From Nomia melanderi (Eukaryota; Arthropoda; Insecta; Hymenoptera; Halictidae), in the NCBI RefSeq assembly GCF_051020985.1, contig NC_135002.1, positions 7,998,001-8,062,000 of the forward strand: a DNA stretch of 64,000 bases, written 5' to 3'. Positions 47,736 to 59,647 of this stretch are shown one piece after another. Every line of letters starts with the position of its first letter. Within the stretch, counting starts at the first letter, position 1. A program made the translations under genes and the position numbers. The notes beneath the pieces were generated by a model. The model saw only the letters and a program-made list of their open reading frames with translations. It made no database searches and had not been told where the DNA came from.

Positions 47736-48384
47736 AGATGGACGATTAGTTTATACAAATTCGATCTGAAAAATCACAGAATTTAATTCTTTAGATGCTA
47801 TAAATTGCAAATGGAAGTTTTCGAATACAAAATTACTATAATAGTTTTCAAACAATGTCAATTACGAATATTTTTTGAAATATCTAAAATCGACAGGGAT
47901 TTGGACGAAAAGTTCAAGCGCTGACAACGAAGTTCAGCTTCGGATCGCCGCGGAGGAAGTGAATTTGCATAAATATCGGCGGCGTTTATGAATCGTTTAA
48001 ATAAATTGGCCGGCTAGCGCGGTTCCGGAATTCGCGGAATCGGCGAACTTCTGGCCGCGCGGCTCGCGTTTGCAGAATCACTGTCGAATATTCCGGGGGC
48101 CGGGGAGTTATGCGCACCGGTCGGGTCCGGTGTTCGCACGAGTTATCCTAGCCACGTGAACGTTCGCACGGGAGTTATCCCGGTAATCGTCTCCGACGAT
48201 CGTATTCGGTAACGGTACAACGCAACAACAGGGGACTGCGAATTGATTTCGCGGCGTCGTTGAATGTTATGTCTAATGAGCTGTGATCGCGTGATACCTG
48301 TGGAAAATGAGAGGCAATTGTATAGATTAGGCTTGTTCCGATTTTCGAGACTTGCGAGATATTTTATTGACGGTCACGTGGAAA
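47736..48384. other. Short stretch, no gene seen
   Basis: AT-rich, with a GC-rich patch at 47930-48260. Nothing recognised. Confidence 0.5.
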
Positions 48385-48995
48385 TTTGTAATTTCCAAAT
48401 TTGACATTTCGAGTCTTCAATTTCGAAGTTCAGACTTTCAGATTTGGATCTTCTAATCTTCAAGTTTGTAATTTCCAAATTTTCGAATGTATAATTTCGA
48501 TATTCAAGCTTTTGAATATTTAATTTCAAAATTTAAATCTTGAATCTTCAATTTCAACGGTTAGATCTTCAAATCTTTAATTTCGATATTCATACTTTCG
48601 AGTTTCTTATTTCAAATTTGAAATTTTATGTTCTAATGCTCAAGCTTGTTATTTCCAAATTTTCGAATGTACAATTTCGATATTCAAGCTTTTGAATATT
48701 TAATTTCAAAATGGAAATCTGGAATCTTCAATTTCAAAGGTTAGATTTCCCAATTTGAATTGTCTAATCTTAAAATTCTCGAATCTTTAATTTCGACATT
48801 CGAACTTTCGAGTTTTTAAATTTAAAATTCAAATTTTAAATCTTCAACGTCGAAGGTTAGATTTTCAAACTTACAGTTTCAAATCTTCAAAATTGAAATT
48901 TTCAGATTTTTAAATCTGTCATTTTAAGACTTACATTTTCAAATTTTTAAGTCCGTAGTTTCAAGACTTAAATTTTCGATTTTCAAGATTTTAAG
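48385..48995. repeat. AT-rich minisatellite with 180-bp higher-order period
   Basis: Built of short degenerate units such as AATTTCAAATCTTCAA, about 12-18 bp. A longer period is clear: the block with ATTTCCAAATTTTCGAATGT at 48471 recurs at 48651, with TTCGATATTCAAGCTTTTGA following in both. So a 180-bp unit was duplicated after the short units arose. No coding capacity. Confidence 0.85.
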
Positions 48996-51626
48996 TCAAA
49001 GTCGTTCTGAAGGATGTCTCTTACAAGCTATTTTAAGGTAAAAAGATCGGCGAGGAAGGCCTAATCTATATAATTACCAAAGGGTTTGCGGTGGGTGGCA
49101 GAGATCGAGCACCTACGGAATATGCCAGCAATTAAAACGTGAAAATCGCGGCTGTCGCCAGTGACGATTGCATTCCGATGCCGAAGCTCGCCGAGATTGA
49201 CGTTACAATCAAGACCCTCCTCTTCTCGCCGAAAACGCTTCGTAGGAAATCGAAGTGCCTCGGAAGGGGGAGAACGTGGCAAAAACGTCTCGTTTCCGTG
49301 TTATTTCGATGCCGACTGTATCGGCGAATAACCGGCGACGTTTTCGTCGAACGCGGAACCGGTACCTACTGCTTTCCGAGCGTCCAATAAAAAGAAAAAG
49401 AACTCGTAACGAATTTGATGGCCACCGAATCGTTCGGTGCCCGTTTCTCGTGGGAAATCTGGTCGAAAACTCTGGATAAATGCGTACGAATGCTTGATAT
49501 AAAGAAGATCCTTAAATCCAGAAACCTCTTCCTCCTCTGTTTACGGCAATTTAAAGGATTAAACTAAGAAACAAAGGAACAACAGCACTGTTCTCGCGAA
49601 AGTTCCCAAAATGGCGCATTCATAATGAAAAATCAGTGTTAATTCACAGTAAAAAGTATTCACAAATCACAGTTACTCGAATTTGCTTCAATGGGATGCC
49701 CGTCGATAGTAATAACCAAGAAATAGATTCGTTGAGCACGTATGTAAATAATTGCGGTAAGTTGAAAATTTTAGTACCCGAGAAAGTTACCTGACACAAG
49801 TTGCTGAGGGATGTAAGCGAAATTTCCCGTCGGTCCGCCGGGATATGGCGAAAGTATTCAAAGGGATCGATACCGGAGCAATCGCCGTTCTGAATTCTGT
49901 TTGCGTCGTAAGTAAGAAATTGTTAAACGCTCCGAGGCGACCGTAAAAGGCGAAGGAGGCGCCCTTTGTCCGGCGCGCAGCGCTTTCAGTGAACTCGCCG
50001 AGCGGAAACGCGCCTTTTTGAATTAACAAGGCGAACGGGATCAAACGTTTTGTTGACTGCGCGAGCCAATTACAAGCTACTGCTTAAACATCAAACGGTA
50101 TTCTAAATGTCCGATTGTGTTTCCGCCTGTAAACGTTTGGGCAAAGCGACTCTTATCGCGTTCGCACGCGGGGGACAGTCCGAGCCCTCGCGCGATCTTC
50201 CGCTTTGCAGCGGCGATCCGATGGAAATTGTTTCGCGCGGCATTGATCGCGTCGTTCCGCTGAAAGAAATAGATTCGTTCGCGAGAGTCACGGCTCGGTG
50301 CGCCTCGCATTCCTCGGAATTGAATTTTCATTGAGATTAAACCGTGCAACGCGACGAATTAATGAACATCGATCGTGGGAGGCGTTAACTTCGTGGAAGT
50401 TCGATCGGGACGGAAATGTATCGCAGATTTTAGTGTACGGATATTAACGAATGATCTTTATATGATTTGTGTAATTAATTGTAGAGGCGATTTCTATGAT
50501 TCGAGTGTCGCGAATTGAGCAGAATCGAAACGATCTGTTGAACGAAACATAAACGAGGCTTGTCTCAGCCGTTAATCTTCTCCGTTGATCTCGGTTAATC
50601 TTTTCATAGCTCAGAGGTCATAAGGAAATTCCGTTCGTTCGATACATCGCCATAAAAATGAAGTTTTAAATCCGGCCGAAGAATTGCGTCACTCATCTAT
50701 GAGTGACGCGACAGTCGACGCGTTAGAGGAGATTAAAGCTGGAGACGAATAAATCCAAAGATTTATTACAGCACTCGTCCCTTCCACGATTAACAGTATG
50801 ACGGCCGCGTTTTTTATTGCAAAATCGATCACCTGCCATCGATGTATCCCGGGGAAAACTGTAATGCAGCGTACCTACGAAAATAAATTGTCATCCGTGT
50901 TGGTGGAACGTTAACAAGACCATCGTTGTTTCAAATGTAGAATACCGTGTTTCTTTAATTTTATTATCGAGGAAAGTTATGGTCAAATAGATTGTATCGG
51001 GATTAAGCATTTATATAAATTGGCTCATCGGATCAAAGTACATTTGCTTTTCATTTGTTTCGTTCAAGCTGAAGTGAAATTTTATTTTTTTTAGTATTCA
51101 CATTTAAACTTCAAACTGCGCATAGTTCTAATGAATTGTTAACGATGAAGTAATTGCTGCAAAAAGTTTGGTATCTTAGTAATTGAGAAACTTTAAATTT
51201 GATGGTTACGATTGTTACGAACAATTTAAAAACCTTCAGGCGCCCTAACTCGAGGGAATATGCAATGTGGAAGTGACATTTACCAATTTCTATTCCGTGT
51301 TTCACCAAACATATGGATGGTAACACGTGTTATACGGGACAGGTCAGAATTGCGACGTTCCGTTGCCCTCAGTTCATTTATATGCTAAATGATGAAAGAT
51401 AATGAGTTTTGGGGGTGCAATAACGTTACTGTTACCTTATCCTGGCCGCAGCGACCTTCAGTAGTTGTGTGCGCCGTATTATTTGCGTAGGAGGCAAAAT
51501 TACCATCGGTATACAATTTTCGTTGTAAACGTTAACCTTTGCGAATACTTCGACCACTGTTATTCCCCGGAAATGGTTCGTTTAGCCCTCGAACCTATAA
51601 TTTCTTCACATACAGTGTGATAAAAC
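48996..51626. other. Non-coding stretch, no gene seen
   Basis: Mixed composition. Paired ORFs on opposite strands at 49061-49479 and 50077-50349 have no recognisable domain. A minus-strand GTCAG|GTAACT at 49792 was considered as a splice-site pair and rejected. A near-perfect palindrome at 50686-50709 is listed separately. Confidence 0.5.
50686..50709. repeat. 24-bp palindrome, 11-bp arms
   Basis: GCGTCACTCAT and ATGAGTGACGC flank a CT spacer. A perfect short inverted repeat that could bind a dimeric factor or extrude; no partner site seen nearby. Confidence 0.75.
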
Positions 51627-52274
51627 ATTATTAGAAAGTTGAGAGAAAATAATCTGTTGTTTGATTGATATTTATGTCTGCCTTCATCATCTTTGTACAA
51701 TTATTATTAAATAAATACGAATATTTAACAATATTTAACATTATAATGGTATATAGTATATAATTATACAATATAGATAATTCGGAATAATTCTTACTAT
51801 TGAACAGAAATAAACATTGTATTAAGAAATTCGAATATTTAGATTATTAAAAAGTTGAGAGAAAATAATCTGTTGTTCGATTGATATTTATGTCTGCCTT
51901 CATCATCTTTGTACATTCATTATTAAATAAATACGAATATTTAACAATATTTAATATTATAATGGTATATAGTATATAATTATACAATATAGATAATTCG
52001 GAATAATTCTTACTATTGAACAGAAATAGACATTGTATTAAGAAATTCGAAAATTTAGATTATTAAAAAGTTGAGAGAAAATAATCTGTTGTTTGATTGA
52101 TATTTATGTCTGCCTTCATCATATTTGTACAATTATTATTAAATAAATACGAATATTTAACAATATTTAATATTATAATGGTATATAGTATATAATTATA
52201 CAATATAGATAATTCGGAATAATTCTTACCATTGAACAGAAATAAATATCGTATAAAGAAATTCGAAAATTTCG
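51627..52274. repeat. AT-rich tandem repeat, 216-bp unit, 3 copies
   Basis: Units start ATTATT at 51627, 51843 and 52059, exactly 216 bp apart, and the last ends at 52274. Identity is very high by eye, with only a handful of differences per unit, so the array is young. Each holds GAGAGAAAATAATCTGTTG and TATGTCTGCCTTCATCAT. Non-coding. Confidence 0.97.
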
Positions 52275-54200
52275 ATTACAAATAATTACACCCTCAATAT
52301 TACTTGTTACACACAAGCAAGCATTGCTCGCGTATGTACACCTCGGTTCCCATGTATTCGCGTCTATTAGCTTCATAATACATCGTACGATATCGTGCAT
52401 TCTACACAGAAACACGGATCCTGGTACAGCAGCGTGTTTCTAAACAGAGGAATGTCAAATTTCATTAGCTGGTGGCTTGCTCTAATTACCTTCGAGTAAT
52501 TTACCGGTTTGCTAGCACATATGGAAAACGGTCGATCTCTCTCTTTCAGTTGATCGTATGTAGACCATATTCGAATGCAGATCAAGCGTTTCACTGAAAA
52601 CACCACCTATTATACGCTAAAAATGTCTCATCGCAGAAACGTCACTTTCAAAATTACCGGAACTCGAAAACACCGTTTCAATTGAACCAACGGCAAACCC
52701 ATGTACAGAGAAAATTAAATATTTTAATGAATCTTAAAGAAGCCACCCTAAAATTATTCGATTTCCCGCACGTTCAAATTTTCTACTAAGAAGGAAGATA
52801 AAAAATCGAAGAAATGTTATAGCATTTCTCATAAAAATTAGTTGCAGTTGCTGATAGATTACAAAACAACCTGGAGTGCCAAGGGTTAATGCACGTAAAC
52901 CTAATACACTTTCCATTTTCCGCTCACTCCATTAACTCGATTCCTCCCCAAACATTTAACTCATACATCCCTCTAATTAACTGAATTCCAAATGTCCACG
53001 AGAATTGAATTAATCACCAAAAGTTTCGCTTTTATAGATATATTTCGAGCACCTAAATCCTCGCGTTAAATTGATGTCCATCGTCGAGCGTGTCGCCGGA
53101 ATAAAAGCAAATTGTTCAGATTCATGGGCCGCCCCTGGGAGCGCGATAATTGAACGCGATCGGATGCCCGAGTAATAAGTGCAAGCGTTGCATCGTTGAT
53201 CGATCAAATCTGTAAATTCATCTCGCGAAACGCCGTGACGGTTAATCCTTTTGAAAAGCCTCCGTGCATTTCGGTTCTTTATTACTTTTACCACTCCGTC
53301 AAGCCTTATCTTAGCCGGCTTTGATGTCACTTCTCTGGATCCGGGCAATGGCTCGTGCAAAACTCCGGAACCCCGGCGAGATATAACCGCGCGCTCGACG
53401 GCATGCACAATTTTCAGTAGTCATAAACGGCCTTTTAATCGGCCGGTTACCGGCGGAGGAAATCAATTTACCCGAGCGTAATGCGCCACGATAAATTTCA
53501 CGCCGTCAGTTTATCAGTCGCGACCAGTGAATCGACGGTTGCGCAAAAATAAAGCCGCCGTTTTCATCCGCCCACCGGTGGGATAAGCTCTAACGAACAG
53601 TTTGAACAACCGACTATTCGATTTTTCGCGTTATCGGGCAACTAACGTTTTATACCTGGAACCACGCATTAACAAACTCATAACGATAATTAATTTTCCA
53701 TTGATTCACGCCCAATCGATTCGGCTCGCGCTCCGAATGCGACCGTTGAATACACGTGATCCAGACAATAAGAATCAACGGGAAATTAATTATCCCTCCG
53801 TTTATCACAATCGTTTTAATCATTCGCCGGAGTCACTCGTAGAAATGCCGACGAATTTCCCGGCAGTACGGATACGTGATTCCTTTATTCTATTTTCCAC
53901 GGGATCCATTTTACGCGATGTTTCATCGAACCGAATCGAAGTATCTTTCCTCTAAACTCTTCAAAATTACTCCAACAATTATCCAACCCGTGAACTGTAA
54001 TAAAATGAAACTCAAAAACAATTCTTTCTGTATTTATCTTATCTTCAGCGATACTCATTATCCCGATCCAACTCGCGAGCTCAACCCGAAATGTTCGAAA
54101 TAAACAATGCAGTCCAATTATTCGCATCAATAACAAATAACAATAGCTTCCCAAAAAAAGCAAGCTCGATCCTAAGAGAGGAGAATGAAGCAGCTCGGGA
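52275..54200. other. Non-coding stretch with a lone type C end
   Basis: At 52871-52889, TGGAGTGCCAAGGGTTAA matches the right end of type C elements, but I could not find its left end. The plus strand is A/C-rich at 53600-54160; line 53941-54000 counts A20 T19 C17 G4. ORFs at 53010-53408, 53251-53481 and 53602-53955 have no recognisable domain. Confidence 0.5.
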
Positions 54201-55130
54201 GCGATCTATGATGAATGCCCTTTACAAAGGCTCGTCGACGCGGGCAAAACGAACGGTAAAATAAACTGTGGTGCCAGGATTCGCCGGGGGCAACGTGTTT
54301 CGCTCGCCGCGGCAACAAAAGTGGGGCGGAACAATTAACCGACAGCGGCGAGAACGCGTCTTACATCAAAGTCACGACTGCTCGCCGGTGTGGAGGCGGG
54401 TTTAACGTTCTCGTTCGATGCCGGACGGAGAATCTTTTCCTCTCCCGGAGGAAATTGAGAAAGGGATTGGAGGGTATTGTCCGGGGAAGAAGGTCGATTA
54501 ATTAAAGGGAAAATTTTCGAGGAACACGGTCCGCTCGCGCACCGGAAGGGGGAGGAGGATCTTCCCGGTATCTGGCCGGGTACCTAATTCAATCAGACAC
54601 TTTCAGGCTGCCGTTTGTTTGTTCGTCTCGGAACGGCGCGGCCCGGCTCGGCATGCACGGTCGATCAATCCCGAGGATACAGGTACGCGCGCACACCGCG
54701 AATGCCGCCCCGTTAATCGATAATCGATAACGGGCCGTTCATAATAAATTGTTTAAATCAACCGCCTCACTTGACGTCGCTAATGCATTCATCGAAGCGA
54801 AGAGGGTAGCTCCTAGGGAAAACAAATAGGAGGTGGTGTACGGAGGGTGGGCGGAGGCGGAGGTTGAACCACTAAACTCTCCCTCGCCCCGCCGCCTAAA
54901 ACGTCAATGTAATTCTGTGTTGAGCGTACTCGAAATTGGTAGCCAAGCTTTCGAACCACGCTCGTCTTAATGTTGATCACCCCAGCCGGCACTTGTTCTT
55001 GCTGGAAGAACCGTACAGGCTGCGCCGCAATACGGGGACGTTGTTTTCCGGGTGAATTACTCGCGCGAAAGTACTAACCGGGATTTAAAATTTGTTTTGC
55101 GATCAATCCTATGCGCCGGTGAGCTTTTTA
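54201..55130. other. GC-rich block
   Basis: CpG-rich, with purine-rich stretches at 54440-54570 and 54800-54870, and a TAATCGATAATCGATAAC motif at 54715-54732 next to a TAAT-rich segment. ORFs are few here. C-rich sequence lies left and G/T-rich sequence right (55141-55280, G about twice C). It could be regulatory DNA. Confidence 0.45.
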
Positions 55131-55371
55131 ATAGGAGCACTCAGCATCTTGAGATGTAGACTTTAGTGTAATAATAGATAAAGCAATGAGTAAGGTTGTT
55201 TTATTTTAATGTCTCGTGTATCGGTGCGTTATAGAAATATCAATGTTATGCGTAAGAGTTTATTTTTATTCTTTTCATTGGTAGTTTTGGTGGAGATGCT
55301 CTAAATGTGATATAAAAAGAGAATAAAATCGTATGAGATTAATAATTGCGTAGGAGATATTGCAGGGGTAA

Positions 55372-55743
55372 ATGCGGGGAATAGAAGTGACAGTGAAAAT
55401 TCATAGGAGAAACATGTGCATAATTTTTAAAACAGGAGATGCACGTTTTACGCCTGTTTTTCACTTGCACTCGTGGATATTGCTTGAAGTAACCATTTTT
55501 GGCTTGAATACCGTGTACATAGTTCTCACCGTGAATTCTCTGACATGTTCAAAAATGCCGGGCGTTGTGTACGATCTGCCGGCAACTTTTTTTGACAGGC
55601 TGACGAAGTGTTTCAATGCTGTCCAGTAGAGTCCTGTACATCAATATCCCGGTATCAGTTTGTACACCCATGGACAGAAAGTTGTCACGGGAAAAAAACG
55701 TTTGTAACAAGGTCATATTTGGAATATCCTTGTACGAACTCAT
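55372..55743. CDS. Unassigned open frames on both strands; possible decayed gene
   Basis: Plus: 85 codons at 55372-55629 with a hydrophobic middle (residues about 35-55). Minus: 64 codons at 55549-55743, and the minus strand continues in another frame with a further protein-like stretch (about 55455-55560) before stops. The minus reading, with R-D-N-F-L-S and a G-I-L-M-Y-R motif, could be a decayed transposon-type gene, but I cannot match it to a family. It lies 160 bp from a TTAA element. Chance is quite possible. Confidence 0.15.
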
Positions 55744-55903
55744 TCTGTTATTTCTGTGCCCTAAATCTACCCTAGCGACAAAAGCAATGCTAGAAATGGT
55801 AATTTCATTTATTCAGATTCTAATCTCAATGAAATGAATTGGAAACATTTTTTAATCGTCTTCGTTCCATCGTTAAAAGTGAAATTTCAGTGACGGTCTT
55901 CTG
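55744..55903. other. Short stretch, no gene seen
   Basis: AT-rich; nothing recognised. Confidence 0.4.
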
Positions 55904-56151
55904 TTAACTCGTTGCATACTGGCAACGAGAAATCTCGTTTTTATACGGAGACTTAGCTATACAACTTTGCTAATCACCGCAGCATTTGAGAAAATATTAC
56001 ATTTGATTCGAGCTAATTACCTATTTGAAATATATTACATAGCAATGTGATATTTGAGTTTTGCTGTATACATAACGATATAAGTTGACCTTGCTGAAAA
56101 TCGCCATCAGAATTCAGTTTTCTGTAGATTAGCCCGTACGTAATGTATTAA
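55904..56151 (+). mobile_element. Type A TTAA element, copy 1
   Basis: The left end is TTAACTCGTTGCATACTGGC. The right end, read inward, is TTAATACATTACGTACGGGC. TTAA is intact on both sides, 248 bp. A small inner hairpin, ACGAGAAATCTCGT, lies at 55925-55938. Its inner sequence reappears inverted at 63257-63474 and, interrupted, at 62247-62663. Confidence 0.8.
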
Positions 56152-57175
56152 TGATAATTATCAGTGAAACAGGTTTTAAATTACTTACTTCGTGCCCACG
56201 ATATGGGATCGTTCATGAATTTTTCTCCTGGATCTTTACAAGATAGCAAATGCGACGTGATTTGCAATGTAGATCGTGCTGAGGAGGGTTCAATTGGAAT
56301 GCGATCTTCGCTATTAAATAAATTACCCTTCAATTGATTTTGTTTGCGCATTAAAAATGAACGAAAATGTAAAAATCTGTGCCCACGTGCAGTGTAAATT
56401 GCCAGGATATTGCCTAGTTGCAACTCCGCTAAAGAATTCTTCTTTCAATTAAAAGTCCTAAGTAGACACATAGTTTACTAATGAGGACAGAGGACATTTC
56501 ATCCCGGGAACGACAGAATAAATTTCTAGCAGAGTTTGTTAACGAAGTTTCTAAGTAATATCGCGGAGATATGAATGCAAGTTAACAATATTGTACCTGG
56601 AAGTACTAATTATATAAATGTATCGAATCAGCGAAGTTACATCAAACAATCGTTAGATATAATGAACAACGAAAAGACGATAAACAAACAAATATATCAA
56701 AAGCAAAATACTTTATAGATAATAATTATGAAAAGAAACAGAAAAGAACGAGAGAAGACCTAAATATTATGTTTAACAAAGAAGAATTATTTTACAAAAC
56801 CTAACCTATCCGATAAACTGAAATTGAGTAGAAATAATTTCTAAAATGACTTACGAACGACTGATCAAATTGCCATGAAATAATACTAAATATTCTCCCA
56901 TAACCGTGATTTCCAATAAAATCCCTTTGAAATCACCAGTCTACAATGATTAAGTAAACGTAGAAATTAAAAATTCACACTATACGCACTGCGAATGATC
57001 AAATAAGCGATTTTAAAGTTTGACTTAAAATTCTTCGTTTTTCTTCGTTCACTTATATCAATTCCAATATTGTCCAATTAATCGGTTTTTCAATTGTTGT
57101 CTTTCGTCCTGTGTCTGTTTCCAATCAGAAAAATTCATCGTCTAACTTGTTTACCTTTGTTTTATAACCAATTAT
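56152..57175. other. AT-rich stretch, no gene seen
   Basis: A-rich on the plus strand, especially 56560-57000. The minus ORF 56181-56423 has no recognisable domain. Confidence 0.5.
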
Positions 57176-57544
57176 TTGATCGGTTACGATAGGAACAGGC
57201 ATGTGCAAAGTGTCGGTGCATTTAATCTTAATTTCAGTCTAAACGGACGGCTAGCGGTGCTCGATGATTCGCGTTCCACGATTCACGTCGCAACTGCTCA
57301 AAGCAATAATCCCGCTTCTACGCGCGATCATTTGCCGGTAGTTACACAATCGATTATGTCCGTCGTACGACGGGAAACGGAAGAAGTTATTCTTTCTGCA
57401 AACGTTGGTGGCTCTCTGCGCGAGCAACGCTGCCGCGTTGGAACGATCGATGACTCGGCTCGGGTACGTTTTCGCGGTGAACTCGTCAAATGTTTGCGGA
57501 GAACTTTCCGAGTGTTGGTAGACAACTTGTCGAATGTTGCTTAG
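57176..57544 (+). CDS. Unassigned open frame of 122 codons, weak candidate
   Basis: ATG at 57176 to a TAG at 57542-57544, in a GC-balanced island within AT-rich sequence. The reading is protein-like: mixed charge, two cysteines (residues near 85 and 108), an R-R-E-T-E-E-V segment near residue 65 and an R-V-L-V-D-N-L end. No domain, signal peptide or membrane span is recognised. The minus strand is open over 57251-57607 as well, which lowers confidence. It ends 163 bp before a type B element. It could be a single-exon gene, a decayed retrocopy or chance. Confidence 0.2.
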   Translation: MIGYDRNRHVQSVGAFNLNFSLNGRLAVLDDSRSTIHVATAQSNNPASTRDHLPVVTQSIMSVVRRETEEVILSANVGGSLREQRCRVGTIDDSARVRFRGELVKCLRRTFRVLVDNLSNVA

Positions 57545-57706
57545 TTTCAGAGTTCTCGAGCAACCGATTTTTCGTACCCCATTACCACGAAGAGTATTAC
57601 AAACCAATTTTATTCGATCTTCCCATCTAATTTCTCCGCGAATAAAACTGGCAAGCCCTGTTCAAATATAATCATAACTTCAACACCCTGCACAGAACAA
57701 TGAACC
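57545..57706. other. Short stretch, no gene seen
   Basis: Nothing recognised between the ORF and the next element. Confidence 0.4.
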
Positions 57707-57897
57707 TTAACGCTATTTCCTATTTTCGCAGTTATTAAAAAGTCAACGAATGCTTCTAAAAGAAATGATCAAAGATATTGATTCAATAACACGCGAACTG
57801 AATTATAAATCAATTAAAGTCTCGATAGATGCACTCTTGCATCCCCTCAGAGGAATCTCGGAAAGTCAATTCAACTGCTCGGTAGTTCTAGTGTTAA
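57707..57897 (-). mobile_element. Type B TTAA MITE, copy 8 (inverted)
   Basis: Left TTAACGCTATTTCC, right CTGCTCGGTAGTTCTAGTG followed by TTAA. Internal GATGCACTCTTG and AATTATAAATCAATTAAAG match the family. 191 bp; the segment expected next to the left end is deleted, as in copies 4 and 6. Confidence 0.8.
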
Positions 57898-58130
57898 ATA
57901 AATATAAATCTATACGAACATCCCCAATGAAGTGACAGGCAGTTTCTTTCTAGCGCAGAACCAAATCACGATCAATTACCGGCAAGAACTGACAAGATTC
58001 AATATCGGTTACCCCGTTAATTGCCCGAGCCGCGATACCAAGCGTCTTCATCCCCGATTAAATTCAACTATCAAGCTTCCACAGGCGCATGCTAACAGAA
58101 TCGCGCAAGAAACCTCATTATTCATCCCGT
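57898..58130. other. A/C-rich flank of a GC block
   Basis: Plus strand C-rich over G; line 58021-58080 counts C21 G9. No gene seen. Confidence 0.4.
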
Positions 58131-59240
58131 AACTCGATTGCGTATCTCTTCTTGCGATCGGAGCCGGAGGACGGCGTTTCGATGCGCGCACAATGAGAAT
58201 GCGATTCCCGCGTCCAGCCGCGCGCCGCCTCGGAAATGTTCGGCAAGCGTGGTGTACCTATCCGCAGAAAAATCGTTCCGCGTTCCTTTTCCCAAGATCG
58301 ATCGGTTCCCGGACGTGTTCTCGAGAAGCGGAGCGGCCCGGTCAAAGAAGGACAAACGATATTGCCGGGGACCAGCAATTTTTAATATCCATCGTACAGG
58401 GGTCGATCAAAGGGCCAGCGAGCGAAATGCCAGGACATCGCGCCGGCGGGAGGGCGGGCGGGCGCGGCGCGGTCGATTTATCGTCGATCGACGATCGACG
58501 ATCGCGCCGGAAAGCGGCGGAGGTCCGGGGTTAAAACAAGCAAGCCGAAAACCGAGCGGCGTCGGGCTTTTTGCCGGTCCGCGGATCGATAACGACTGTT
58601 TTATATCGACGTAGACGACGCGGCCGTCCTAGGAATCGTTTGTCAACGTCCAATCAACGTCGCGGGGAGATAAGCGTGGCGAAAAACCGTCGTGGAAAAA
58701 CGGTTCCTGGCTCCTTCCGACCTTCCTTTTTCCCCATGCCCCTTTCCTGCCCCCTTTTTCCTTACACGGCCACTTCTTTAAAAAGGGACTTCCCCCGTCC
58801 CCCGCCGTCGCCGCCTATGATCCCGGCTTTTATTTGTTTCTTCCCCCCAAGTCAGATTACCCTCCTGATCCTCCACAGAGCGCCGGTACGCGGCTAATCT
58901 CGGCGTCGTTCCGCTCCGATGGACCGGCCGTCACTCCGCCCTCCGCGTCCGCCCTAACCGTTAGGACACCGTTATCAGTCGATCTTCCGAGCCGACTTAT
59001 CTCGTCGTTCCGCGGAGACGTCCGATCGACTCGGTTACGTGTCCCGGATGGAAGATAAGTGTTCGCCGTCTTTTCTCTTTTTCCGGCGTGCACCACGTGT
59101 ACCACCTTCGGCCTGACGTCCGACGCGTCCTTTCAACGGTGTTGCTGCCACAGGCGTCGGGGGTCTTGATGGATTCGTTAATGTCGATCGTGGTCTGATT
59201 GTCGGTACGGGATCGGTGATCAATCATGATCGGGGGGGCT
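58131..59240. other. GC-rich block
   Basis: CpG-rich, with overlapping ORFs on both strands, the longest 58138-58614 (158 codons, Arg-rich, no domain). It contains a palindromic ATCGTCGATCGACGAT at 58480-58495 within repeated CGATCGA units. A/C-rich plus-strand sequence lies to its left and T/G-rich sequence (59281-59400) to its right. Confidence 0.45.
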
Positions 59241-59438
59241 CTCGTTTACATCTCATTTTTTCCCGGGGCTTTTTATCTCGTGTGGTATGTCAACTTTTTA
59301 GTGGCTCTCTCGTGTTGTAAATAGGTGGTTTGCGTGTGGTGGGCTTTTCTCTTGTGCAGCCGGGTTCCGGGGGTTTTGGAAATTTAATTCTGAGATGATT
59401 TTTGAGAGGTGGACATTTACATTGAGATTAATGTATAT
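59241..59438. other. T/G-rich flank of a GC block
   Basis: Line 59281-59340 counts T26 G19 A8 C7. No gene. Confidence 0.5.
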
Positions 59439-59647
59439 TTAACCCTTTGCGGACGGAGATTCTTTGAAATTTACAAAACATTCTACGGATGGAGCTAAAT
59501 TATATATCAATTGCATAATTGATAGAACAAAAGGAACGTGCCGGTCTCTTGCTATTCGAGTAATTAAATCATTCTTCTGTGACTCAGTCTTCGAAACATG
59601 AAAATTTCATCTCGCCGGAATGTCGACATTCGTCTGCAAAGGGTTAA
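59439..59647. mobile_element. Type C TTAA element, copy 4
   Basis: The left end TTAACCCTTTGCGGACGGAG and the right end CGTCTGCAAAGGGTTAA form inverted repeats, TTAACCCTTTGCRGACG. TTAA is intact on both sides. 209 bp, AT-rich and non-coding. Its subterminal bases differ from copies 2 and 3, so it is probably a subfamily. Confidence 0.85.

Noticed and set aside
49780..49815. Minus-strand GTGTCAG|GTAACT
   Set aside because: Pyrimidine tract is poor (about half pyrimidines) and the donor lacks G5.
51111..52606. Several minus ORFs around the 216-bp tandem repeat
   Set aside because: They read through repeat units or AT-rich flanks and carry no family signal.
58138..58614. 158-codon plus ORF
   Set aside because: Arg-rich reading of a CpG-rich block, with another frame open over the same bases (58193-58534).
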